Positions 32,669-43,329 are shown, numbered from the stretch's first letter. The stretch: 64,000 bases of DNA from Bacilli bacterium (GCA_017962745.1 JAGCUR010000016.1:105016-169015); one strand, 5' to 3'. Notes: generated by a model from the letters alone, not told the origin. Program-made: numbers and translations.

Positions 32669-34018
32669 CTATGATTTATAAGTGATGACCGTTAAAACTT
32701 CAACACCATTAGTCATACAGAACATGTCAACTAAGCTAATATCTTTGATATCATAATACTCTTTCAGTATTCCTATATCACGCGCTAGAGTTGCTGGATT
32801 ACATGATACATATATTATTTTTTTAATATTAGCGTTAATAATTGACCTCAATACTTTTTCTTCTATGCCTTTTCTAGGGGGATCGACTACAATACAGTCG
32901 ACATTCTTATCAATAAAATCATCGATTAAGTCTTCAACTTTCCCAACATAAAAACTAGCATTAGTTATATTATTTAATACTGCATTATTTTTAGCATCTT
33001 TAATTGCTTCTTCTACAATCTCAATGCCGTATACATGTTTTACTCTTTTAGCTAAGCTTAAACTTATTGATCCTACTCCACAATAAGCATCAATTACATT
33101 CATATTACTAGCATCACTTCCTAAATTATCTAATACTAGTGAATATAACTTCTCAGTTTGACTTCTATTGATTTGGAAGAATGACTTGTGTGAAATCTTA
33201 AATTTTAGGCCTAATATTTCATCTACAATTTCATCTTTACCATATAAGCATATAGAATTCGCGCCAAGTATGACATTGTTATGCATCGTATTTATATTTT
33301 TAACTATACTAATAACATTACTAAATTTATTAACGATTTTACTAACTAATGCTTCTTCATTAGTTATTTTTTCTTTATAAGTTACTAAAACTATCATTAG
33401 TTCGCCCTTGTTGTTTTCTCTAACTAATATATGGCGAATTTCACCAGTTTTTTCTATTTCGTTGTAACTAGTTATTTTTAATTCGTTACAAACATTTTTA
33501 ACAAAATTAATAACCTTAGTAACATTATCACTTTGGGTTAAGCATTCTTCAATTGCTACTACATCATGGCTATCTTTTTGGTAATAACCAAATACTAGTT
33601 TGCCTTTATCAGTTGTTCCTGCTGGCATTTGAATCTTATTACGATATGCAGATGGGTTTTCCATGCCATAAATCTTATTAGCAAGATAGTCAATCTTACC
33701 AATCTTTTTAAGCGTTTCATTAAATGCTGCTAGTTTTAAGTTTAAGCCCGCTTCATAATTCATATGAAGTAAGCTACAGCCTCCGCATAAAACAAAATAT
33801 GGGCATAATGGTTTAATGCGATTTGGTGATGGCTTAATTACTTCTAATAATTTAGCAACGGCATAACTCTTAGTAACCTTTGTAATTCTAGCTTTTACTG
33901 TCTCGCCCGTAATTGCCCCTTCTACAAATACGACTAAATCATCTACTTTTGCTACACCTAGGCTTTCATAATTTTGGCCAATTATATTAAGTTGGACGAT
34001 TTGTTTTACATTAACCAT
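32669..34018 (-). CDS. Second RlmD/TrmA-family RNA m5U methyltransferase
   Basis: The start at 34018 (TTTGGAGG before the ATG) gives 449 residues. It has TRAM domain residues, Fe-S cysteines in CPYFVLCGGC and a following Cys (IEECLTQ). The SAM motif is NVIDAYCGVGSISL; VVDPPRKGIEE and the catalytic YVSCNPATL follow. It differs clearly from the 21074-22423 paralogue, as the two TrmA-like proteins of Bacillus do. The target may be another uridine in 23S rRNA; which paralogue makes which cannot be told from sequence. Confidence 0.88.
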   Translation of the reverse strand: MVNVKQIVQLNIIGQNYESLGVAKVDDLVVFVEGAITGETVKARITKVTKSYAVAKLLEVIKPSPNRIKPLCPYFVLCGGCSLLHMNYEAGLNLKLAAFNETLKKIGKIDYLANKIYGMENPSAYRNKIQMPAGTTDKGKLVFGYYQKDSHDVVAIEECLTQSDNVTKVINFVKNVCNELKITSYNEIEKTGEIRHILVRENNKGELMIVLVTYKEKITNEEALVSKIVNKFSNVISIVKNINTMHNNVILGANSICLYGKDEIVDEILGLKFKISHKSFFQINRSQTEKLYSLVLDNLGSDASNMNVIDAYCGVGSISLSLAKRVKHVYGIEIVEEAIKDAKNNAVLNNITNASFYVGKVEDLIDDFIDKNVDCIVVDPPRKGIEEKVLRSIINANIKKIIYVSCNPATLARDIGILKEYYDIKDISLVDMFCMTNGVEVLTVITYKS

Positions 34019-34030
34019 AATGCCTCCAAA

Positions 34031-34068
34031 AAAAGCGGTAACTTTGCTAAACAAAAATTACCGCTTTT
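34031..34068 (-). terminator. Terminator of gapA
   Basis: AAAAGCGGTAA/TTACCGCTTTT with a 16-nt loop, then a T-run on the minus strand. Confidence 0.85.
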
Positions 34069-34087
34069 ATTTTAATTCATATTATAA

Positions 34088-35158
34088 CTATTTTAATTCA
34101 GCAAAGTATTTAATAGTTCTAACCATTTGGCTAGTATATGAGTTTTCATTGTCATACCAAGAAACAACTTGAACTTCATATAAATCATCAGCGATCTTAG
34201 CAACCATAGTTTGAGTTGCATCGAATAAAGAACCAAATCTCATACCGATTACATCGCTTGAAACGATTTGATCTTCATTGTATCCGAATGATTCGTTAGC
34301 TTGTGCTTTCATAGCAGCGTTGATTGCTTCTTTAGTAATGTCTTTACCTTTAACTACTGCAGTTAAAATAGTTGTAGAACCTGTAACTACTGGAACACGT
34401 TGTGCAGAACCGATTAGTTTACCGTTTAATTCAGGGATTACTAGACCGATTGCTTTTGCAGCACCAGTTGAGTTAGGAACGATGTTAGCAGCGCCAGCTC
34501 TAGCTCTTCTTAAATCACCTTTACGATGTGGTCCATCAAGGATCATTTGGTCACCAGTGTATGCATGGATTGTAGACATGATACCAGATTGAACAGGTGC
34601 GAAATCATTTAGAGCTTTAGCCATAGGAGCTAAGCAGTTAGTTGTGCATGATGCAGCAGAAATAATATTATCTTCAGGTGTTAAAGTGCCTTCATTTACA
34701 CCGAATACGATAGTTGGTAGATCGTTTCCAGCAGGAGCTGAAATAACAACCTTCTTAGCGCCAGCATCAATATGAGCTTGAGACTTAGCTTTAGAAGTGT
34801 AGAAACCAGTACATTCTAATACAACATCTACATCAAGTTCACCCCATGGTAAATCTTGAGCTTTAGGCATTGCATAGATAGTGATTTCTTTTCCATCAAC
34901 TGTGATAGAACCAGGAGTAACAACTGTCTTACCATCTTCTGCGAAAACAGGTTCTTTAGAAGAAACAGTGTGTAAACCTTCTCCGATGTGACCAGCATAT
35001 CCACCTTGAGCAGTGTCATACTTTAATAAATTTGCAAGCATTGCAGGGCTTGTTAAGTCGTTGATAGCAACAACTTCATAACCTTCAGCACCAAACATTT
35101 GTCTGAAAGCTAAACGACCGATACGGCCAAAACCATTAATAGCTACTTTTACAGCCAT
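34088..35158 (-). CDS. gapA: Type I glyceraldehyde-3-phosphate dehydrogenase
   Basis: A 356-residue enzyme, somewhat longer than the usual 335. The NAD-binding start is INGFGRIGR, the catalytic Cys lies in [13 protein letters not shown], and the phosphate-binding and catalytic His regions follow ([24 protein letters not shown]). The C-terminal end is [16 protein letters not shown]. An insertion near [18 protein letters not shown] explains the extra length. It oxidises glyceraldehyde 3-phosphate with NAD and phosphate. A good GGGAGG precedes the ATG. It is monocistronic with its own promoter and terminator. Confidence 0.95.
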   Translation of the reverse strand: MAVKVAINGFGRIGRLAFRQMFGAEGYEVVAINDLTSPAMLANLLKYDTAQGGYAGHIGEGLHTVSSKEPVFAEDGKTVVTPGSITVDGKEITIYAMPKAQDLPWGELDVDVVLECTGFYTSKAKSQAHIDAGAKKVVISAPAGNDLPTIVFGVNEGTLTPEDNIISAASCTTNCLAPMAKALNDFAPVQSGIMSTIHAYTGDQMILDGPHRKGDLRRARAGAANIVPNSTGAAKAIGLVIPELNGKLIGSAQRVPVVTGSTTILTAVVKGKDITKEAINAAMKAQANESFGYNEDQIVSSDVIGMRFGSLFDATQTMVAKIADDLYEVQVVSWYDNENSYTSQMVRTIKYFAELK

Positions 35159-35202
35159 AATTAATAAATCCTCCCTTTGGTTTATTTTATTTTTCCATTA
35201 CG

Positions 35203-35231
35203 ATTATACTACAATATTTATAATTAATCAA
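35203..35231 (-). promoter_or_regulatory. gapA promoter
   Basis: Minus-strand TTGATT (35226-35231), 17 nt, TATAAT (35203-35208). Confidence 0.7.
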
Positions 35232-35268
35232 TAAAACAACTTATTATTTTAAGCTTGGTTTACCGTTT

Positions 35269-35691
35269 TCATTTGAATTCTTTTAGTGCTTCTAAATATC
35301 CATTAATGCCTTTACCAATAATTGTTTTAGCGCAAACATCGCTAATAACTAAATTAGCTCTAAAAGGTTCACGGTTTAAGACATCAGAAATATGCACTTC
35401 TACTGCCTTAACGTTGATTGATGCGATTGCATCGCGAATCGCATATGATGTATGGCTATAAGCACCTGGATTGATAATGATACCATCAAACTTATTGTAA
35501 GCTTTTTGGATATAATCAATTATCTTACCTTCGTAATTTGATTGGACGCATTTTACTTTTATGTTATTTGCTTTAGCTTCAAGTTTAATTAACTTGATTA
35601 GATCTTTATAAGTAGTTTTACCATAAATATCTACTTCTCTAATACCTAACATATTGATACTAGGTCCGTTGATTACTAATACTTTTTTCAT
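35269..35691 (-). CDS. aroQ: Type II 3-dehydroquinate dehydratase
   Basis: A 140-residue enzyme of typical length. The N-terminal NGPSINMLGIREVDIYG corresponds to the family NGPNLNLLG-RE---YG, with the catalytic Tyr and flexible-loop Arg. It continues with NPGAYSHTSYAIRDAI and VEVHISDVLNREPFR. It converts 3-dehydroquinate to 3-dehydroshikimate in the shikimate pathway. No other aro genes are near. No terminator was seen between it and the gapA promoter. Confidence 0.93.
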   Translation of the reverse strand: MKKVLVINGPSINMLGIREVDIYGKTTYKDLIKLIKLEAKANNIKVKCVQSNYEGKIIDYIQKAYNKFDGIIINPGAYSHTSYAIRDAIASINVKAVEVHISDVLNREPFRANLVISDVCAKTIIGKGINGYLEALKEFK

Positions 35692-35733
35692 ATCTTACCT
35701 CTTTTATCCTCTACCATTATACAATAAAATGAT

Positions 35734-35762
35734 AAAAAGTGTAAGATAAACATCTTACACTT
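35734..35762 (-). terminator. Terminator of the BI-1 family gene
   Basis: AAGTGTAAGAT/ATCTTACACTT with a 4-nt loop, then TTTTT on the minus strand. Confidence 0.85.
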
Positions 35763-35767
35763 AAAAT

Positions 35768-36496
35768 CTAATTTCTTCTTCCCATGATTATCGCTACAAT
35801 ATAAAGTACACGAATGTATAACCAAATAATTGTAAATACTAATCCGAATGAAGAATACCATTCAAATTCTTTGCTCATGCCACCTTCAACCGCAATTCTT
35901 ATTTGTTCCATATCGCTAAATAAGAATAATACTACTAAAAATACCATAACGATTGATGTGAATAATGATAAGCCAAAGTTATCGCCGCTAATTGTAATTA
36001 AGCCAAATAAGCTTAAGATATAGCTAATAAACCAACCAATTAATAAACTCATTGAGAATATTAATAAGAATCTAATAAATGCTTTAGTTACTTTAACTAA
36101 ACCAGTTAAATAGAATACTGCTACAACCATTACACAAGCAATTGTAGAAATTAATGCTACTCCTACTACGCCTGGAATTACTAATTCTAGGATTAGTGAA
36201 AGCAATCCTACAATCATACCTTCACATAGACAGTATACCGTACCAGCATATTTAGCAGCGCGTGGTGCCATCATGGCTATCATTGAAGAAATAAAGCCAA
36301 CTACGAAAGCGCCAATTAAAAATGCTACACCAAGACTAGGATTTAAAACCATTAATAAAATACCAAGGCCAGCACCAACTAGTACCATTAAAATATAATA
36401 TAATGTTTTAAATGCTACTCCTTTATATGTGCATACACGAGTATCGCTAAATTCTTGCTTTCTAGCTGCACTAAATACTGGATTTGAATTACGCAT
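35768..36496 (-). CDS. Bax inhibitor-1/YccA family membrane protein
   Basis: The ATG at 36496 (RBS AGAGGTG) is preferred over the GTG at 36505; this gives 242 residues. There are about seven hydrophobic helices, starting after a short polar N-terminus (RNSNPVFSAARKQEF, conserved in Firmicute members). The late acidic segment FSDMEQIRIAVEGGMSKEFEWYSSFGLVFTIIWLYIRV matches the BI-1 C-terminal signature; only its outline is given here. Bacterial homologues (YetJ) are pH-sensitive calcium leak channels. It is monocistronic. Confidence 0.85.
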   Translation of the reverse strand: MRNSNPVFSAARKQEFSDTRVCTYKGVAFKTLYYILMVLVGAGLGILLMVLNPSLGVAFLIGAFVVGFISSMIAMMAPRAAKYAGTVYCLCEGMIVGLLSLILELVIPGVVGVALISTIACVMVVAVFYLTGLVKVTKAFIRFLLIFSMSLLIGWFISYILSLFGLITISGDNFGLSLFTSIVMVFLVVLFLFSDMEQIRIAVEGGMSKEFEWYSSFGLVFTIIWLYIRVLYIVAIIMGRRN

Positions 36497-36517
36497 AATA
36501 ATCACCTCTTTAGTAAA

Positions 36518-36553
36518 TTATACCTTTGCACGTCATTAAATGCAAAGGTATAA
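36518..36553. terminator. Long hairpin between polC and the BI-1 gene
   Basis: 13-bp arms TTATACCTTTGCA/TGCAAAGGTATAA with a 10-nt loop. The minus-strand downstream arm contains a -10-like GGTATAAT, so the site may serve both as polC terminator and as BI-1 promoter. There is no T-tract. Confidence 0.5.
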
Positions 36554-36576
36554 CATTTTATTTAAGATATTTTTAA

Positions 36577-39500
36577 TTAAAATAGTCCAAATGAATTATC
36601 TTCATCATCAGCTAAATCACCAAATGCACCAAGTTCATCTAATTTATCAAGTTGAGTTGAGTTAATCTTAGTTCTATTTAAGACATCTTTCTTAGATGTA
36701 AATGGCTTCTTATTTCGTTCTTCGACGATTGATTCAGCTGTTGCTCCACCTAGTGAGTCTAGAGCACTAAATGGAATTAATAAGCTATTATCTTCTTTAT
36801 TAACGATAAAGTCATAAGCAGCTGAATTATTAATATCAATTTGTTTAAACTTAACACCTCTTGCACTAGCTTCTAATACTAATTGTAAGCAGTTAAGAAC
36901 ATCTTGATCTTTATTAGTTGATGTCTTCATTTGTACTTTGTTTTGTAAGTCACGAATTGCGATTTGAATTCGATCTTTACCACCAGCCATTGCTTCAATA
37001 TCAAAGGCTTTAGCACGTCTTGAGAAGAATGCGGAATAATAGTAAAGTGGCTTATAAACTTTGAACCAACCAATTCTTAAAGCCATGATAACATACGCTG
37101 TAGCATGGGCTTTAGGGAACATGTATTTAATAAGTTTACATGATTCAATATACCATTTAGGTACACCATATGATAACATTTCCCTTTCGTAATCAGTTGA
37201 TACGCCTTTACCTTTTCTTACTTTTTCCATAATCTTAAAGGCATCACTTGATGGAACATTCTTTGATACTAAATAAACCATAATGTCATCACGACATCCG
37301 ATTAATTCTTTAAATGGAATTGCTGGGAATCCTTCTTTCTTACCGTGTAAGAAATCACGAGCATTACCATTCCATACGTCAGTTCCATGACTTAATCCCG
37401 ATATCTTTAGTAAATCCGCATAAGTCTTTGGTGCTGCTTCTCTTAGCATGTCTTTGGCAAGCTTTGTACCAAATTCAGGGATACCAGTTGTACCAATGTC
37501 TTCTCCATCTACATCACTAGGAGCTATACCGAGTGAATCCACTGAATTAAACAATCTAAAGACAGCAGGGTCCAAAATTGGAATATCTTCTACCGCACTA
37601 AAATCAAATTCTTCTGGATGAGCATGAACGCAATCCATCAAGAACTTAATCATGGTTGGATCATCATGGCCAAGAATATCAAGTTTTAATAAATTCTTTT
37701 CGAATTTATGATAATCAAAGTGAGTAGTTCTCCAAGTAGATGTCATATCATCGGCTGGGAACTGTACTGGAATGATATCTGTAAATTCAATTTCTTTAGG
37801 TAATACTACGATTCCACCTGGATGTTGGCTGGTAGATCTTTTAACACCTGATATTTTATCGGCAAGCAGTGTAATCTCGGCTTGACGAGCGATTTCACCT
37901 TGACGTTCGAAATAATTACGAACATATCCATATGCTGTCTTATCAGCAATTGTTAGGATAGTTCCGGCACGGAAGGCATGGTCATTACCAAACATTGTTC
38001 TACAGAATTCATGAGCTTTAGCTTGGAATTCACCTGAGAAGTTAAGGTCAATATCTGGTACCTTAACATCCGTTTTACTACCTAAGAATGTTTCAAATGG
38101 AATATCAACACCATTTCGCTTCAATGGTTTTCCGCAGACTGGACATACTGCTTCTTCTAGATCAAAACCAGTATCAGCTTCTTGTAATGCTTTTTCAAAC
38201 ATTAATTGTTCTTCGCTACGCTCATAAATCTTCTTTTCTTCATCGCTATATTTAATAGCTACGAAATGGCAATGAGGACAATAATAATGTGGAGGCAAAG
38301 CATTAACTTCGGTAATGTTCATGAATGTAGCAACGATACTGCTACCTACACTACCACGGCTTCCAACTACATAGCCAGAGTCAGTAGAATACTTAACTAG
38401 TAGGTGCGAAATATAATAAATTGAAGCATATCCTTTTCCTAAGATTACTGATAATTCTTTTTCAATTCGATCTTCAATGAATTTAGGAAGTGGATCACCA
38501 TAAATCTTCTTCGCATTAGTGTATGTCATTTCCCTAACACCACCCTCAAATGATGGTACGCCATTATCTTTAAGCATATCATCTTTAGGTGTGAACAAAT
38601 CTTGAGGGAATAACGAATATGAAGAAATCATATCCGCTATTTTATTAGTATTTGTAACTACTACTTCATATGCCAAATCATCACCTAAGAACTTAAATTC
38701 ATTAAGCATTTCTTCGGTATTCATAAAATGCATTGAAGGCACATTCTCAATAATGTCTTTAAGCGGATGCACACCACCACCGATTTGTGGAGCATCAATA
38801 TAAATCTTTCTTAACAACAGATCTTCTTTCTTTAAGTGGTGAACATTACCTGTTGCTACAACTATTTTACCTAACTCTTTAGCTGCTTTAATGATCTTTT
38901 TAATCGTATCTTCGATAAATCCGTATACGGCTTTATCTTGATAACGATGTACTAATACTGAACAAATACTAACTGGTTGGATTTCTATATAATCATAGAA
39001 TTCCATAACCTTTAATAGTTCTTCATAACTCTTATTATAAGCTGTATCAAATACTTCACCTTCGATACAACCAGAACCAATTAATAATCCTTCACGATGT
39101 GCTTCTAAGAAGCTCTTCAAAACCATTGGTTTTTTATGGAAATGAGTTGTATGTGAATCTGATACTATTTCATATAAGTTCTTACGACCGATTTCATTTT
39201 TAGAAAGAATCGTAAAATGCGTTGGATAAGCTAACTCAAATGCTGCTTCTAGGTCGATACATTTATTTATTTCATCATAGAAATTAATATGTGCCTCATA
39301 CAAATCACTTAGCATCTTAATGAAGCAATAAGCTGTAGCTTTAGCATCATTAATCGCACGGTGATGTTGAAGAAGTTCTACATCGAAGTATTGACATAAT
39401 GCTTTTAAGTTAAACTTTTTTAATCTTGTACCATGACCATATCTAACTTTAGCTAATTGTAATGTATCAATTGAAGGTGTATCACTGGCATTAATTCCAA

Positions 39501-41136
39501 GTCTTGCTAATCCTTGGAACAAATGCGAATTGTCAAATGTCGCATTGTGAGCAACAAGGATACAGCCTTTAAAGAAATCATAAAAGGCTGGTAATACTTC
39601 ATCTACGCTTGGTGCATTTCTAACATCATCATTAGTGATACTAGTCAATTCGGTAATTTGTCTACCAATTTCGCGTTTTGGTTTTACGAATGTAGAAAAC
39701 TCATCAATGATTTGACCATTTCTAACTTTCGCAGCAGCTACTTCAATAATTTCATTATAGTTACTTGAAAAACCAGTTGTTTCTAAGTCGTATACTACAA
39801 AGGTTGCATCTCTTAAATCTAAGTTAACAGTCTTATCGCTTTCATTTAAGGCGATTTTATATTTATCTTCATCAACTAATTCGCCTTCTAAACCAAAGAT
39901 TGGTAAGATTCCGGCTTTAGTACATTGTTCGTATAGATCAGGAAAAGCATGAATATTATGCATATCAGTTAACGCTACAGCGCGATGACCAAAGTCAGCA
40001 GCTGTAGAAACATAATCAGCGATATCCATAACGCTATCTTGCACACTCATCTTTGAGTGAGCATGTAGTTCTACTCTTTTAACTGGTGCTAAATCAACAG
40101 GTTTAGTTTCTACTTCATTTGCATCATTAATAATCATTAAGTCAGTGATATTGAATACAATATCCCTAACATATTGATCATATGATAAGAAGCCACTACA
40201 TTTAACTCTTACACCAGCAACAGCTTTTTCTTTATAATATTGTTCATTTCCTTCAATCTTTAAGTTAATGAAAGTTTTAATAACAATCGCATGATCTCCT
40301 TCTACTAATGTAGCTTGGTAAATCATAAATCTACGATCATCAGTCTTTGAATTTCTTTCAATGACTTCTGATTTTAATATCTTACCTTCAATAGCAATCT
40401 CTTGATTGCCATTCTTTTGATTATATTCAACTAAATCAGCTTGACTAGAAGGTAAGTTAGCAAGTGGAGTAGAAGGTCTATTAATAGCTGCCTTCTGTTT
40501 AGGTGGCTTAATATATTTCTTTTTCTTAGTATCATAATCATCACTTGTTTCTGTAGTTGAAGAATCATACTGAGATTGTTGACGAAGAGCATCCGCATTT
40601 GCTCTTTTATTATTTTCTTCAATAATATTAAGGATAGGTGTTTCAAAAGCACTAGCAACTGCTTCAACTTCTGCTTTAATGCCAAGAACTTTAAAGTAAT
40701 TATTGATACCTTCAATAATTCCCGCTAAAACTTCTACTTCATCATTATTAGCAACAAATATTGAAACTTTATTCTTTTCAAAAGTTTTATTCATTTCGTT
40801 AATAATTGCATAACGATGTTGAGAATCTTCTAAAGAATTAATAGTGTAATTGAAATAATCACTCAATGCTTCGTTAGAGATTGCTGGATTATCATAATGA
40901 ACAACTAGCTTTGTTCCCTTGAATCCTTCTTCTAAGAAATATTTATCAACTGCCTTTTCTACAATCAATAAATTTTGAATACTTAATACATTAGGGAAAT
41001 GCAAAGTGACGGTAGCAATCATCGTATTTCTAAAAACGTGAATATCTTCTAATTGTCCATCAAATAATTCCGGAGTTATCTCCACATTTGATCTTTTTAA
41101 AATGTCTAAATACAATTGTAATTGATTGTCTTGCAT
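36577..41136 (-). CDS. polC: DNA polymerase III alpha subunit, PolC type
   Basis: A 1519-residue protein of usual PolC length. Domains in order: the N-terminal region; an OB domain (about 250-345); a split PHP domain beginning RVELHAHSKMSVQDSVMD; an inserted 3'-5' exonuclease with FVVYDLETTGF, LVAHNATFDNSHL and LLQHHRAINDA (the DEDD set, about 445-610); the rest of PHP; then the polymerase with a zinc finger (CPHC...CPVC), the catalytic VPDIDLNFSGEFQ and IADKTAYGYVRNYFE; and the C-terminal helix-hairpin-helix and clamp region. It is the replicative polymerase of low-G+C Gram-positives. Its -10 (TGtTATAAT, 41163-41168) lies about 26 bp upstream of the ATG. Confidence 0.97.
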   Translation of the reverse strand: MQDNQLQLYLDILKRSNVEITPELFDGQLEDIHVFRNTMIATVTLHFPNVLSIQNLLIVEKAVDKYFLEEGFKGTKLVVHYDNPAISNEALSDYFNYTINSLEDSQHRYAIINEMNKTFEKNKVSIFVANNDEVEVLAGIIEGINNYFKVLGIKAEVEAVASAFETPILNIIEENNKRANADALRQQSQYDSSTTETSDDYDTKKKKYIKPPKQKAAINRPSTPLANLPSSQADLVEYNQKNGNQEIAIEGKILKSEVIERNSKTDDRRFMIYQATLVEGDHAIVIKTFINLKIEGNEQYYKEKAVAGVRVKCSGFLSYDQYVRDIVFNITDLMIINDANEVETKPVDLAPVKRVELHAHSKMSVQDSVMDIADYVSTAADFGHRAVALTDMHNIHAFPDLYEQCTKAGILPIFGLEGELVDEDKYKIALNESDKTVNLDLRDATFVVYDLETTGFSSNYNEIIEVAAAKVRNGQIIDEFSTFVKPKREIGRQITELTSITNDDVRNAPSVDEVLPAFYDFFKGCILVAHNATFDNSHLFQGLARLGINASDTPSIDTLQLAKVRYGHGTRLKKFNLKALCQYFDVELLQHHRAINDAKATAYCFIKMLSDLYEAHINFYDEINKCIDLEAAFELAYPTHFTILSKNEIGRKNLYEIVSDSHTTHFHKKPMVLKSFLEAHREGLLIGSGCIEGEVFDTAYNKSYEELLKVMEFYDYIEIQPVSICSVLVHRYQDKAVYGFIEDTIKKIIKAAKELGKIVVATGNVHHLKKEDLLLRKIYIDAPQIGGGVHPLKDIIENVPSMHFMNTEEMLNEFKFLGDDLAYEVVVTNTNKIADMISSYSLFPQDLFTPKDDMLKDNGVPSFEGGVREMTYTNAKKIYGDPLPKFIEDRIEKELSVILGKGYASIYYISHLLVKYSTDSGYVVGSRGSVGSSIVATFMNITEVNALPPHYYCPHCHFVAIKYSDEEKKIYERSEEQLMFEKALQEADTGFDLEEAVCPVCGKPLKRNGVDIPFETFLGSKTDVKVPDIDLNFSGEFQAKAHEFCRTMFGNDHAFRAGTILTIADKTAYGYVRNYFERQGEIARQAEITLLADKISGVKRSTSQHPGGIVVLPKEIEFTDIIPVQFPADDMTSTWRTTHFDYHKFEKNLLKLDILGHDDPTMIKFLMDCVHAHPEEFDFSAVEDIPILDPAVFRLFNSVDSLGIAPSDVDGEDIGTTGIPEFGTKLAKDMLREAAPKTYADLLKISGLSHGTDVWNGNARDFLHGKKEGFPAIPFKELIGCRDDIMVYLVSKNVPSSDAFKIMEKVRKGKGVSTDYEREMLSYGVPKWYIESCKLIKYMFPKAHATAYVIMALRIGWFKVYKPLYYYSAFFSRRAKAFDIEAMAGGKDRIQIAIRDLQNKVQMKTSTNKDQDVLNCLQLVLEASARGVKFKQIDINNSAAYDFIVNKEDNSLLIPFSALDSLGGATAESIVEERNKKPFTSKKDVLNRTKINSTQLDKLDELGAFGDLADDEDNSFGLF

Positions 41137-41162
41137 TTATTTCACCATACCTTCGTAAAAGC

Positions 41163-41171
41163 ATTATAACA
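41163..41171 (-). promoter_or_regulatory. Extended -10 promoter of polC
   Basis: Minus-strand TGtTATAATG; no clear -35. Confidence 0.5.
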
Positions 41172-41213
41172 TAATTATAGGGTATATAAAAGAGGTTTTA
41201 AAAAAGTTTGATT

Positions 41214-41240
41214 AAAGCGACTATCTAAGATAGTCGCTTT
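41214..41240 (-). terminator. Terminator of the Ig-like surface protein gene
   Basis: AAAGCGACTATCT/AGATAGTCGCTTT (13 bp). A T-run follows after a short gap on the minus strand. Confidence 0.75.
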
Positions 41241-41244
41241 ATTT

Positions 41245-43329
41245 TCATCTTCTAAAAACTTTGTTCCAAACATCTTTAACGAAGTTAAATACTTTCTTAA
41301 TTCCTTTTTCATAAACAACATCGCTAAAGAAATGTCCGATCTTTGTAAATGTACGTGTAAAGAAATTACCTAACTTTACGTACCATTTCACTTTAATTAT
41401 TTCATTGTCGTCGCCTAAAACATGCAGATTAATATCTACATATTCTTCTACACCATCACTATATGTCACTCTTAGACGATATAAATATGTTCCCGCAACC
41501 GATGTGTTATCAGTGTATTCATCTACCACTACTTCTACATCTGTATAATCTACTCTAATTAGGCCACTGCTAATTGCCGCATCTAAAATTTCACTAGGAG
41601 TATATGCATATCCATTCTCTACAATCAACGTTGTCTTATTGATTAAGAAAAATGGCATAATAGCATCAGTTACCGTAACACTAATTGTAAATTCTGCGTA
41701 ATTGTTTTCATCATCAGTTGCCCTAACGACAATTTCGTATTCCCCAGGAATATTCTTATTAGCAGTATATGTATCATTTGCTACGATAATATTTAAATCA
41801 TTATCAATTACATCAGTTGCACTTACACCGCACTTACTAATGATTTCACTTGCTGTAATATCGCTTGTATATGAAGTAGTGAAACTGCTAGCACCAGTTA
41901 TTACTGGTGGCACATTATCATAGACACGCATTGTAATCTGCGTTTGACTACTATTACCAGAACTATCAGTTACTGTAACCGGAATCACATAATTGTTTAC
42001 TTGATTATAACTAGCTAGATAGACATTTGAATCTACAAAAATACTTAGCGATTCAATTCCATCATAATTATCAGTAGCTACAATGCCATTTTGGAATGTG
42101 GAATTATCGATTGCTAAATCGGAATATCCTCTTTCATAAAATAGAGTTGATTGATCAGTATTAATAACTGGCGACACTTTATCTTCTACAATCACTTTAA
42201 CTGCTAAGCTTGAAGAATTATTTTTTGTATCGCTTGCCCCAAAAACAATATTGTATTCTCCAAGTTCACGGTCTTTAATGTTATTCTTATTTGATACTTT
42301 AGCTTCATACTGATTAGAATCAGTATAAGTTAGTGTTCGATTGCCACTATAATCATCAACTGCTACAAGTCCAGTTTGAGATATAATTTGGGCAATTGAT
42401 GGTGGGTTATCTACCGGAATACGAATTGAATACTGTTCACCACTAAAAGCTAATGCTTGCGTTGAAGTATTATTTGTAATTCTTGTAATCTTTACTTTAG
42501 ACCCTACATCATTAATTGTAGTCCCAGCTTCAGCTGTTCCAAATACAATCACGTAATTAATTGTATCTTGAATGTTATTTAAAGCTGGTAATGGGAAATA
42601 AACTACATTGCCACCTGCATCAAAGTTTACACTGCTATTTAAGACGTTTGCTAAGGTAGAATTGGTTGCACACGAAAAGGTAGCACTGCTAATGTTTTGT
42701 TTAAAACCATAATATTCCCTTGCATAATTTAAATCTAGGCAATACCAACCATTTGCATACGTATTAGATGCAAAATTGATCGACCCATTTAAGGTTCCTT
42801 TACCATTATTTGCTATTGTAATTGATGCGGTTGTGGAAAAGACGTTAGGGATACTTTGCGGGATTTGCGTATTATATAGACGCACTACGACTAGGGATGT
42901 AAGTAAGTTACCTGATACATGGCGCGAGTATGTATCATAATCAATATCCACAAAATAATACCTAACTTCATCATCCAAAATGAACTCTAACTTAACGCCA
43001 CCTTTTTGTTCATCATATTCATAATATGAATTATTGATAGGAGTTTTTTGTCCATCTGGAGAAAAACTATAACTTACACTAACTGATACGCTATCATATT
43101 CTATTTGATAATGTGATATGAAATAACTCATATCCAAAAAATAGCGATCATCAAAATCGACTTCATCTTCATCGCCAACTCTAATCGTAGCATATGCCTT
43201 TAAGTGACCTAATGGTTCCTCAAAAGAAAGGTTACTTAAATAAACTGGAGGATTAGATGCATTTACTCTTAAAGAAAAGGCGCTTAAGATCAAAAATAAA
43301 CTAAAAAATAGTAAACTAAATTTGCGCAT
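41245..43329 (-). CDS. Secreted surface protein with bacterial Ig-like (DUF5011-type) domains
   Basis: The start at 43329 (MRKFSLLFFSLF, RBS GAAAGGAGC) gives 694 residues; the longer frame to 43434 enters the hppA terminator. A signal peptide ends near VNASN. A region of unknown fold is followed by four tandem Ig-like domains of about 80 residues. Each has the DUF5011 pattern: VTDSSGNSSQTQITMRVYD, PGEYEIVVRATDDENNYAEF, VAGTYLYRLRVTYSDG and similar. The C-terminus is basic and amphipathic (FFTRTFTKIGHFFSD, VFNFVKDVWNKVFRR) with no LPxTG motif. This suggests wall or membrane contact through the tail. Role unknown; adhesion or scaffold is plausible. Confidence 0.75.
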   Translation of the reverse strand: MRKFSLLFFSLFLILSAFSLRVNASNPPVYLSNLSFEEPLGHLKAYATIRVGDEDEVDFDDRYFLDMSYFISHYQIEYDSVSVSVSYSFSPDGQKTPINNSYYEYDEQKGGVKLEFILDDEVRYYFVDIDYDTYSRHVSGNLLTSLVVVRLYNTQIPQSIPNVFSTTASITIANNGKGTLNGSINFASNTYANGWYCLDLNYAREYYGFKQNISSATFSCATNSTLANVLNSSVNFDAGGNVVYFPLPALNNIQDTINYVIVFGTAEAGTTINDVGSKVKITRITNNTSTQALAFSGEQYSIRIPVDNPPSIAQIISQTGLVAVDDYSGNRTLTYTDSNQYEAKVSNKNNIKDRELGEYNIVFGASDTKNNSSSLAVKVIVEDKVSPVINTDQSTLFYERGYSDLAIDNSTFQNGIVATDNYDGIESLSIFVDSNVYLASYNQVNNYVIPVTVTDSSGNSSQTQITMRVYDNVPPVITGASSFTTSYTSDITASEIISKCGVSATDVIDNDLNIIVANDTYTANKNIPGEYEIVVRATDDENNYAEFTISVTVTDAIMPFFLINKTTLIVENGYAYTPSEILDAAISSGLIRVDYTDVEVVVDEYTDNTSVAGTYLYRLRVTYSDGVEEYVDINLHVLGDDNEIIKVKWYVKLGNFFTRTFTKIGHFFSDVVYEKGIKKVFNFVKDVWNKVFRR

